Positions 54,161 to 62,600 of a stretch of DNA of 64,000 nucleotides are shown in pieces; within the stretch, counting starts at the first letter, position 1; the number at the start of each line of letters is the position of its first letter. A model generated the notes under the pieces. The model ran no database searches, was not told the DNA's origin, and worked only from the letters and a program-made list of their open reading frames with translations. The position numbers were made by a program, and so were the translations under genes. Origin of the DNA: Carboxylicivirga taeanensis (GTDB taxonomy: Bacteria; Bacteroidota; Bacteroidia; Bacteroidales; Marinilabiliaceae). The stretch lies in assembly GCF_051851475.1 (NCBI RefSeq), contig NZ_JBPUSJ010000008.1:124001-188000 (forward strand), written 5' to 3'.

Positions 54161-54164
54161 TTTT
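54123..54164. terminator. Bidirectional terminator of the RNA gene and the YihY gene
   Basis: A perfect 17-bp stem (54123-54139 with 54143-54159), loop GAT, with A-run on one side and T-run on the other, so it should work on both strands. It lies directly after the stop codon of the minus-strand YihY gene and ends the plus-strand RNA. Confidence 0.93.
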
Positions 54165-55471
54165 TATAGTTCTTTAAGCAATATATTGCGCTTACTATTT
54201 TCAAGGAGCCTTTCAAATTCGGAAAGAATCTCATGAAGATTCTGTAAATGAACCGTCTCTTCGAAATGGAGGTCTCTGCTCCCTTTGGCTTCCACCATTG
54301 AAATCACCTTAGCCACCGACAGCTGATTGATATCCAAGGCCGGTTGATAAAACGTTTCTTTCTCATCTTCACCAGTAACCTCGGAAAACACCTTACTGAT
54401 GACCAGTTCATACAGCACTTCATTAATCAGTCGGATAGGGAGCTTCAACTCATTGGACAGCTCCATATTATTTGGTGGATTTTTGCCCCTTTCAAATCGC
54501 TTTATAACATAGGACGCCACCATTAGCAATACGTGCCGTTTATAGGCATAACTAACCCGGCGCGTATCGGCATCAAACTCAAAACTATCGGCATTCTGAA
54601 AGGCAAAGGACAGCTCTGCCCCCAACAATACAATCAACCAGCTTGCCTGCATCCAGATAAGAAAAAACGGTAAAGCAGCGAAACTACCGTAGATGGCATT
54701 ATAGCTCGTTACTGAACTTTGAAAATGAATGTAACCATATTGGAGCACCTGAAATAAAGAGCCAGCAATAATACCCCCAAACAAGGCAGCTTTAAACTTA
54801 ACCCTTGTATTGGGCATGATGTACAGAAGAAGTGTGAAAACCACCCACACCAAAAGGTGGGATGACAAAAATAGTAGCGTGGAAATGCCATTGTGTTCAA
54901 AACCCAGGTCACGCAGCTGATTGCCCACAACCACCAGCATACCGCTGCTGGATAGCATAAATAAAATAGCGATGAGCATTAGGGAGATATAGTCACTAAA
55001 TTTCCGGATAAAGGAGCGGGCATGCTTTACCTCCCAAATATCATTGAAAGAATGCTCGATATTGCCAAACACTTTTAAAACCGACCAAAACAACACCACT
55101 AAACCAATTCCGGCAATTCCCCCGCCAGGAGTCTGTTCCAAATAATTTAAGGCAAAATTGGAAACAAATTCCAATACTTCTTCTTGCCCTTCCAAGCGCT
55201 CAGTAATGATGGATTGCAGCTTACCATCAAGCCCAAATCCTTTTGCGATTCCAAATGCCAGTGCTGCAACAGGCACTACCGATAAAAGCGAATAAAAAGT
55301 AAGCGCAGATGCCTTGAGCTGGCAATTATCGTTGACAAAGCCCTTAATGGATATACTAAGAACACGAATGATGCGAATAAGAAAAAACTGACGTTTGGAT
55401 GTTTTATCGGCTCTTATGCGCCAAATTTCCTCGTTGAAGAAGTGAATAATCCTGGCTAAACGTTCTTTCAT
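54164..55471 (-). CDS. YihY/BrkB family inner membrane protein
   Basis: A 435-residue protein with about six membrane helices in the first 300 residues. Family motifs are LKASALTFYSLLSVVPVAAL near residue 52, LFWSVLKVFGNIEHSFNDIW near residue 125, and the late SYNAIYGSFAALPFFLIWMQ near residue 260, which is diagnostic for YihY/BrkB. The last 130 residues are soluble and resemble a winged-helix-like cytoplasmic domain (IRLINEVLYELVISKVFSE), an extension common in Bacteroidota members. The function is not settled; older annotation as ribonuclease BN is incorrect. It lies between the candidate RNA and rnpB. Confidence 0.92.
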   Translation of the reverse strand: MKERLARIIHFFNEEIWRIRADKTSKRQFFLIRIIRVLSISIKGFVNDNCQLKASALTFYSLLSVVPVAALAFGIAKGFGLDGKLQSIITERLEGQEEVLEFVSNFALNYLEQTPGGGIAGIGLVVLFWSVLKVFGNIEHSFNDIWEVKHARSFIRKFSDYISLMLIAILFMLSSSGMLVVVGNQLRDLGFEHNGISTLLFLSSHLLVWVVFTLLLYIMPNTRVKFKAALFGGIIAGSLFQVLQYGYIHFQSSVTSYNAIYGSFAALPFFLIWMQASWLIVLLGAELSFAFQNADSFEFDADTRRVSYAYKRHVLLMVASYVIKRFERGKNPPNNMELSNELKLPIRLINEVLYELVISKVFSEVTGEDEKETFYQPALDINQLSVAKVISMVEAKGSRDLHFEETVHLQNLHEILSEFERLLENSKRNILLKEL

Positions 55472-55499
55472 GCTGAATTATTTAAGGAGGAAAAAAAAA

Positions 55500-55866
55500 T
55501 AGCAAGCCTGTAAGCCGGGTCCTGTACTCCTAACGGAGTGTCTATCATTTATCTAGGATAACAGTCACCTGTTACCTCGAGCGACCTACCCCTCACAACT
55601 TCTTGCGAAACAAAACGAGCAGTTTTGCTCCAAAATGGAATTATGATATACATGGTCTTGCAATCCGTAAGACGTACAACTGAGATAGTTACCTACCTCA
55701 TTGGTGAGCTCTTACCTCACCTTTTCACCCTTACCCGAAGGCGGTTATTTTCTGCTACGTTACTATACCCTCACGAGCATCTTCCTATTCAGAAGCACGG
55801 TGCTCTGTATTGCCCAGACTTTCCTCTCCAGCCCATTGACTGCAGCGATAGACCGGCTTGCTATTG
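55500..55866 (-). ncRNA. rnpB: RNase P RNA (bacterial type A)
   Basis: The catalytic RNA that removes 5' leaders from pre-tRNAs. On the minus strand the highly conserved CR-I GAGGAAAGTCTGGGC lies at 55812-55826, and the 3' ACAGGACCCGGCTTACAG lies at 55508-55525, with the P4-closing and P1-type pairing between AGCAAGCC at the 5' end (about 55865) and GGCTTGCT at the 3' end (about 55501). ATAAATGATAGAC near 55545 fits the J-region typical of type A. Length (about 367 nt) is right. A -7 box TACTTTTG at 55870-55877 with TTTA 18 bases upstream lies inside the end of the SPOR gene. A T-run at 55490-55499 ends it. Confidence 0.95.
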
Positions 55867-55869
55867 TGA

Positions 55870-55899
55870 CAAAAGTACAATTAATTATTCAATCTTAAA
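55870..55899 (-). promoter_or_regulatory. rnpB promoter inside the end of the SPOR-like gene
   Basis: On the minus strand TACTTTTG (55870-55877) matches TAnnTTTG exactly; TTTA (55896-55899) lies 18 bases upstream. It overlaps the last codons of the SPOR-like gene, so rnpB can be expressed independently of that operon. Confidence 0.55.
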
Positions 55900-56538
55900 G
55901 GGTAAGTACTTATCCAGTTCAACTAAATGTGCCTCTTTATACCCCATTGCCTTTATTCGCTGTAACTCTTTCATGGCTTCATGACCTTTGAAACGCCCTG
56001 TGGTATAGCGGAATATTTTATCTTTCATGCGGAACTCCATCACATCATCAATATTTTTGAAATGGGACAGATAAACCGGAAAACGAAACGCGCTGAGCTG
56101 AATCGTATACACTTTGTTCGGATCAATTTTACTGGCCAGAGATGCAGCCTGCCCCTCAAGCACGTATTTACCCGTATTCACCACAAAGGCTTGCTGATAT
56201 CCTTTCGCCTTAACAGCGGCCACATCTGCCTTAGCCTCTTCATAACTGTTGTATTGGCCCACACAAAAGCGCAAAAACCCATCTTTACATGGATATTCCC
56301 TTGCCACTTCCACATTTTTGAAAAAAGAAGGCTTTTGAGGCGCCTCTGCCAAAGCAATTATCTGAATGGCATAATAGGGAGCCTGAGCTTCGCTCATGCG
56401 AATTATCTTCTTATTGGTTCTTAAAGCGTCTAACTTATCAGCTTTAGCCGGGTAGGCTAATCCAAGTATAAAAGCAGATATAATTAATATTCTCGACTTC
56501 ATTATTGATACGCAATTACCGTTAAACTTTTTCTTCAT
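55885..56538 (-). CDS. Exported SPOR-like repeat protein
   Basis: A 217-residue protein starting at ATG 56538, two bases after the OmpA stop; ATG 56502 (MKSRILIISAFILGLAYPAKA) would give a tighter signal peptide. After the signal come two related modules of about 75 residues. The first is YYAIQIIALAEAPQKPSFFK with LRFCVGQYNSYEEAKADVAA and KGYQQAFVV; the second is VYTIQLSAFRFPVYLSHFKN with FRYTTGRFKGHEAMKELQRI and GYKEAHLV. This Gly-Tyr spacing is SPOR-like, a fold that binds peptidoglycan lacking stem peptides. It ends the T9SS adhesin operon and its terminal codons overlap the rnpB promoter. Confidence 0.8.
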   Translation of the reverse strand: MKKKFNGNCVSIMKSRILIISAFILGLAYPAKADKLDALRTNKKIIRMSEAQAPYYAIQIIALAEAPQKPSFFKNVEVAREYPCKDGFLRFCVGQYNSYEEAKADVAAVKAKGYQQAFVVNTGKYVLEGQAASLASKIDPNKVYTIQLSAFRFPVYLSHFKNIDDVMEFRMKDKIFRYTTGRFKGHEAMKELQRIKAMGYKEAHLVELDKYLPFKIE

Positions 56539-56540
56539 CG

Positions 56541-58610
56541 TTACTCCAGAATTCTCCAAACAACAACCTCGATCCGTCTATTCACCAAATGCTGGCTATC
56601 GGAACAGTACACGCCCCTTTTACACTTATTTTTTAAATACCGCTCACCGTAACCCCTAGGAATCATTTGCTCGTCGTTAATACCCTTACTAATCATTATT
56701 TGTTCGGCTTTATCGGCCATGTTTTGCGAAACAGTGAGGTTATTGTACATATTGCCTTTTGCTTGCGTATGACCGTTTAGTTTCACAACGATATTGGGGT
56801 TTTGCAACAAGTAAGTAGATAGGCGATCGATTATGGCCAGTCCTTCTTTGGTAATTTCAGTACCTACATAAGGAATCTCCATCATACCGATATCATCTAA
56901 CACGTCATCGTTAAAGATAGGTGTCAGCATCAGTCCATTATTGTTAATGTCCTCAATCTCCATAATATTAACAATCATTCGCTTCGAGATATACTCGTCC
57001 CCTTTTGAGATGGATAGCTCAAATTCCTGTTCATCCTTTTTATATTCATCCGGTATAATCAGGTTGATACGTCCATCGTCACCGGTCATGCCAGTCAGTA
57101 GCTCTTCTCCGGTATTGGCATCGGTAATAACAATTAATACTCCGGGAATAACTCCTCCGTTAAATGTTGAAGTAATTTTTGATGACAGCCCTTTCGGGAA
57201 GCGAGATAAATCAATAACTGGCTCTTCTTTCTTAACTACCGGAATAACAACAGGCACAGTTTCAACAGGAGGTTCAACAATTACTGGCGGTTCTTCTTCC
57301 TGCATATCAACAACCGGTACTTCATCCAATCCAAAAATAGGAGGTGCATCTGCATTTTCCTCTTCTTCGCGTGGCGGAGCAATGGTAAAGATCGCGTCTG
57401 TACTTCCATTACCAAAACGGTTGGTCGACAGAAATCCTCGTGTTTCATCAGATGGATCAAGCACATAGCCAAAATCATCTTTACCACTGTTTATTGGTTG
57501 TCTCAAGTTAACCGGTGTGCCAAAACTATCGCCTTCTCGTCGCGCGATATATATATCCAGTCCTCCAAACCCTAAATGCCCATTGGAAGCAAAATACAGG
57601 TTTCCGGCTGTGTCGATAAAAGGCCAGGCTTCATCTCCAAATGTATTGATAACAGGTCCGAGGTTTTTACCTTTACCAACATCACCCGATGGTTTAATTT
57701 CAGAACGCCATAAGTCTTTTCCTCCATATCCTCCACGTTCAGTTGAGGTATAGTATAAATATTTATTATCAGGTGAAACTGCTGGATAGGCAAAATTATA
57801 ATCATCAGAGCAAATACTTAACTCCTTTTCGTTCACCCAATCCTTTCCATCGTACTCTGAGGTGAAAATTTTTAAACGACTATCTCCCCCTTTAATGTGT
57901 ACAGGTTTAGTGTAATAAATACGTTTAAAGTCGGTGGTAAACGAAGTAGCCCCAACATGGTAAGCGGACTCCAGATTTTTGGAAAACGAAGTGTTTCCTT
58001 CCTGAATTTCCCCATCAACCAACTCTGAATAAGCCAGGTTTAAAAAGCCCTTTCCTGCACGGTCTAACTCCTTACTTTTACCCTTTTTCTCAGCAGAATA
58101 AACCACACCCTCTTTAAAGTACTGAATTCCAAATGACTGATCCCCAACAAGCAAACTGGCGGGGTTTACCACCACATCGCGATTAAATGCTCCATTTTCG
58201 TTGGCCCACTTACACGACTTAATCAGCTCGTTCATATCAAGTGGGTTCGCGCCGTGCTTTTTGGCTTTTTCGTACCACTCAATGGCTAAATCATATCCAC
58301 CTTCCTGGTGCCAGCACGAAGCAAAATTGACAATATCTACACCCGTTAAATGTTCTTGCAGCTCGTCATAACGAGTCAGTGCTTCTGTGACATTCTTGAG
58401 GTTAAAATAGCATCTGGCCATTTCAATTTTTGTCTGAGTATTTAACTGTGCCCCTCGTTCACTGGCTTCATTATAATACTCCAGAGCCCTAAAGTATTCC
58501 TCATTAGCTAAAAACTCTTGTGCTTTCCTCAATTCACTGCGCTGCCCGTTAGCTACTGTAACAAACAAGAGCATTAAAAGAAGAAACGATATGCGAGAAT
58601 TAGGTTTCAT
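56541..58610 (-). CDS. OmpA family protein with TPR, PD40 propeller and CRD-like domains (PorE-like)
   Basis: A 689-residue exported protein. In order: signal peptide (1-22, ending VANGQ); TPR-like helices (about 25-140; YFRALEYYNEASERGAQLN); a WD40/PD40 propeller (about 190-400; YPAVSPDNKYLYYTSTERGG and FIDTAGNLYFASNGHLGFGG); a proline/valine/glutamate-rich linker (about 415-465; VVDMQEEEPPVIVEPPVETV); a carboxypeptidase-regulatory-like domain; and a C-terminal OmpA domain (KLNGHTQAKGN, MISKGI, IPRGYG and NRRIEVVV) that binds peptidoglycan. The first Asp of the usual GHTD motif is Gln. This is the architecture of PorE and related T9SS-linked OmpA proteins. It follows PorP/SprF by 51 bases. 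Confidence 0.92.
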   Translation of the reverse strand: MKPNSRISFLLLMLLFVTVANGQRSELRKAQEFLANEEYFRALEYYNEASERGAQLNTQTKIEMARCYFNLKNVTEALTRYDELQEHLTGVDIVNFASCWHQEGGYDLAIEWYEKAKKHGANPLDMNELIKSCKWANENGAFNRDVVVNPASLLVGDQSFGIQYFKEGVVYSAEKKGKSKELDRAGKGFLNLAYSELVDGEIQEGNTSFSKNLESAYHVGATSFTTDFKRIYYTKPVHIKGGDSRLKIFTSEYDGKDWVNEKELSICSDDYNFAYPAVSPDNKYLYYTSTERGGYGGKDLWRSEIKPSGDVGKGKNLGPVINTFGDEAWPFIDTAGNLYFASNGHLGFGGLDIYIARREGDSFGTPVNLRQPINSGKDDFGYVLDPSDETRGFLSTNRFGNGSTDAIFTIAPPREEEENADAPPIFGLDEVPVVDMQEEEPPVIVEPPVETVPVVIPVVKKEEPVIDLSRFPKGLSSKITSTFNGGVIPGVLIVITDANTGEELLTGMTGDDGRINLIIPDEYKKDEQEFELSISKGDEYISKRMIVNIMEIEDINNNGLMLTPIFNDDVLDDIGMMEIPYVGTEITKEGLAIIDRLSTYLLQNPNIVVKLNGHTQAKGNMYNNLTVSQNMADKAEQIMISKGINDEQMIPRGYGERYLKNKCKRGVYCSDSQHLVNRRIEVVVWRILE

Positions 58611-58661
58611 TGGTTAACTATTTAATCCAAAATTCATTTCCTTAACTATCCTGATACCCCA

Positions 58662-59600
58662 TTAGAAGTATCTGATTGAACGCATTCCTGCTCTCTTATT
58701 AAAAGAGAAGTCGAACTGTAAGCCGATTTCATGTGATCCATATTGCCCAAATGTGCCTATTTTCGATAATGAATAATCGAAAGAATAGCGCACCGTCCAC
58801 TGTCGATTGATAATATACTCAGTAAGAAAAACAACCTCCGAAATACTGCGGTAAGAAGCCCCCAACCAAAGGCGCTCGTTCAACAAAACATTACATGATA
58901 AATCAAAGGTTAAAGGAGCACCCACTACCGTTCTGATTAATGCAGTAGGTTTAACTTTTACTTCTCCCCAATCAAAGATATATCCTCCGTACCAATACGA
59001 GTGCAATGATTCCAGGCTAACCGTATTCTTGAAGCTGCCTTCGTTATCCTGAGCTTCATCAAAAGTAGGCCTGAAAAAACGTGGAATTGAAAACCCGCCA
59101 AAATAGCCATCGGCATAATAATAGGCACCAATCCCAAAGTTAAATCCCAGGATGGACTCCTTACGGGTAAACATGGGGTCACCATAGATGTCTGTAATGG
59201 CTTTTGTACCATCATAAACACTTGAGGTAACACCTACCTGCAAACCTAAAGAAAGGAACTGATTACGGCCCATTTTCAGCTTATAGGAACCTGCTCCCAT
59301 AAAGTTAAAGTTATTAGAGAACCCCAAACGGTCGTTCTCTAATACCACGCCCACGCCAAGGTTCGTATCTTCAATAGGACCATGCACATTGATTGCTTGG
59401 TTCATCGGGGCATCCTGCATGCCTAACCATTGGCTTCGATGAATGATTAACCCACTAATAACGTCGCGTGTGCCATTGTAAGCCGGATTTAAAATACCCT
59501 GGTTACCGATATAATGATTATACTGGGCCTGATCCTGGGCCTTTAATCCCACAGCAAGCACTAAGCCCAAAAATATATATAGCAGCTTTCTCATAGTCAT
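58662..59600 (-). CDS. PorP/SprF family type IX secretion membrane protein
   Basis: A 312-residue outer membrane protein. The signal peptide (residues 1-21, ending GLKAQ) is followed by the canonical PorP/SprF opening DQAQYNHYIGNQGILNPAYN (the Q-x-x-x-Y and NPA motif). Further strands GLIIHRSQWLGMQDAPMNQA, GVGVVLENDRLGFSNNFNF and the ending EIGLQFDFSFNKRAGMRSIRYF (in parts, EIGLQFDFSFNK) fit a barrel of this family. In Flavobacterium, SprF-like proteins are needed for secretion of partner adhesins with type-B C-terminal domains. The adhesin gene is 6 bases upstream, exactly that arrangement, so this protein is most likely its dedicated partner. Confidence 0.94.
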   Translation of the reverse strand: MTMRKLLYIFLGLVLAVGLKAQDQAQYNHYIGNQGILNPAYNGTRDVISGLIIHRSQWLGMQDAPMNQAINVHGPIEDTNLGVGVVLENDRLGFSNNFNFMGAGSYKLKMGRNQFLSLGLQVGVTSSVYDGTKAITDIYGDPMFTRKESILGFNFGIGAYYYADGYFGGFSIPRFFRPTFDEAQDNEGSFKNTVSLESLHSYWYGGYIFDWGEVKVKPTALIRTVVGAPLTFDLSCNVLLNERLWLGASYRSISEVVFLTEYIINRQWTVRYSFDYSLSKIGTFGQYGSHEIGLQFDFSFNKRAGMRSIRYF

Positions 59601-59606
59601 AATCGT

Positions 59607-62600
59607 TTATCGTCGTAATTCAATGAAACCAGAATATTCCTTAGTCGATTCCTCACCATCAATATTTACATCGATGGTGAACACGTAGAAATAAGTCCCG
59701 CTTGGTAATTTTGTGCCCAATGAAACCATGGCCCCGGCGTTGGATGAACCATCCCAATATTTACCATCTTTACCATAGGTATCACCCTTCGAACGATACA
59801 CAATCGTACCCCATCGATTAAATACCTCGAGCTTGGAAACAGTGTTCTCATCAACGAATGAACCGGTTATTTTATAAGTATCGTTAATACCATCTCCATT
59901 TGGAGAAAAGGCGTTCGGGAGCAGCAAGGCTTCTTTGTCTTCAATACTTATATTACCAATAAAGATGAATACAGTGGCTATATCTGAACGTTCTGGTTTC
60001 AGTTTGTTGAAAACCTTGTAACGCACCGAATCTTTGCCAAAGAAGTTTGGTCGCTTCTTGTATTCCAATTTACCTTCGTTATTAATGCTTGCTTCACCAA
60101 TGGTCTCAAACTGCTGGATTTCTCCCTCACTGTCGAAATACTCCCATGATGGAATCACCTCAAAATTAAGATTCACATACTTGTCCTCATCCGTATCAGC
60201 TTTAGGGAAGAAATCAAAATTAGCCAAATAGACGTCATTGCGAGCCACATCAAACTCAGCGATTGCTTCTCCAGCATCTAAGCCTTGAATATCATTAACG
60301 GCCACCAGCGGCTGTACAGCTAACTCAACAGAGCCTGCCATTTGACTTTCACAGCCATCGTAGTTGGCAACCACATAATAAGTGCCTCCGTCTGCCTGTA
60401 CTCCAAAGTTGATTTCACCACCGGTACCTTCAACTATTTTAACCGGAGTACTTTGTCCATCTAACATCAGCATGTAGAAAACACCGTCTGTTGACATATC
60501 AAGCTTAATGCTATCGGTTTGAATCAGCCCATAGCAGCTTTTGTCAACACAATCGAATCCCTCATCGCCATTCCCATACTCAAGAATAACATTATAAGTA
60601 TATAATTCGTCCTTTTTTGTTATTGTAAGCGGGTCACTATCGATCTCGCAGCCTGAGCTAAAGGAAACAGCTCTCACAACATAAGTCTCCGTACCGATTA
60701 AACGGTTAGGGAAGGTTACGCTGGCATCGTTACCATTAATATATCCCACAAATTCACCAGTCCCAGCACCTGCAATCAGTTGATAACCGATACCACTCTG
60801 ACTATTAGTGATTGTCAGTTGGACGCCTTCTCTGTCGAAACAATACTCGGTTGAGCTAGCCGATAAAACTGGTTTTAAAGGTTCTGATCTAACTACAACC
60901 GTTTGCTTATTGTTAATTTGATTTTCACAGTTGTCTCCAAAAGAACCCCATACCTCATAGGTACCAGCTGGTACTGTTCCTAGAACTAATGGGCTACCTG
61001 CTGCTACGCCTGTGTTGCTTACCACAAGGTCTCCGGTATTTGCATCAATAACACTATAAAGTACATCATACTCCTGATCCTGCAATACTAATTCAGCACC
61101 GTCCTCATTGGAACAATAACTATAGCTGTTCTTTGTAAGTACCTGATCGCCCACTTCGGAGACCGTTTTTACAATAACTTCTCCCTCCATACTAGATGTA
61201 CAACCTGTTATTGTTGATCTTGCATATACCGTATAAACACCTTCTTGGGTAACGCCATTAAAGACACGAGGCGAACCATCACCACTTATTGTGGCCACCG
61301 GTTCCTTACCTGACGAAGGATCATCATAAACTAAAGTATACTCCACTCCGAGCTCTGAACCTTCGATACCAATTACAGCTGGATTAGCACTGCCGCAGGA
61401 AATACCTGATCCAACGAGTCGGTATGAAATAGGTAATCGATTAAACTCGATGGTTACTCGATTTAACATTTCATTGCTACAAGGATCATCTGGCGATAAT
61501 GTCTCGTTATAACCAAGAACATAATATACGCCTTCTTTTAAGATATTTGCGAAAGGTTTATCGGTTCCATCTCCTTCAATAGTGGCAATTAACTCATCCT
61601 GTGGATCTGTGGCTTGTGTTGAAGGATCTATATCTGCTTGAGATACCACACGGTATAAGTCATATTTAGTAGCGACATCAGTTGCTAGCACAACAATATC
61701 AACTGCACCATCTCCTTCACAGATGGCATCAGGAATTTGTAAAGCCTTTCTGGAAATGGCGTTTGGATTATTAATGATGATCTCATTTTGCTCTCCAAGT
61801 CCAGTCATATCTAAAACAAGTGGACAGTTTCCATTATAAGCCTCAACACGGTAAGAACCACCATTGTCATTGATTGCGTCGAACTCAATATCACCGTCAG
61901 CATTAACATCAGTGCCAAGCTTGATATATCCAGTCATGACCTCCCCAGTAATGTTGCTAACTACAGCGTATTGCATTGTCGCCTGTGGATCAATAACTTT
62001 AATAACCGTTCCTTCGCATAGTAAAGGATCTCCTTCAATTACATCTACCGTCTTATCAAGAGGCAGCGCAATTTGTCCTAGCTCAATTTGTCCTGGCATT
62101 ACGTGCGGACCGCAATTTGTATTACTATTATTTTTTGTCGCCTGAACTTTATAGGTACCTTCTTGATTAACAGTCCATTCAATGCGTGCACCATTAACGG
62201 TTCCCATATCACCAGTCGCCACATCGTTGAATATCAATTCATATTCCACACCCTGCTCTGGTTCTACAAGAAATAGTTGAGCCTCCCCATTTTCACAGAA
62301 TTCAGTGGCACCTTGAAGAGCGATGGAAACAGGAAGGTTGTCCCTTACAACATTAACAGACGTGGAAGCAACAGTTGTACAAGCTGACGGATTACCAGTA
62401 GAAGCAATTACACTGTATTCACCCACTTGTGTTACACTTCCAAAAGAGGCCGTTCCAGTGATTGTTGTCCCAACAGGATTGCCATCCAGATAAAGGTGAT
62501 ACTCAACTCCTGGCTCAAAAGCATCCAGGTATAGTTCAACCCCATCAGCATCATCAGCGCAATAATGACCATTATCTTCAGCCAACAGATTGAATGGGAC

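Noticed and set aside
56941..57468. 175-residue Ser/Thr-rich open frame antisense to the OmpA-like gene
   Set aside because: It mirrors the acidic, proline-rich linker of the OmpA-like protein; low complexity comes from that linker and no start context supports it.
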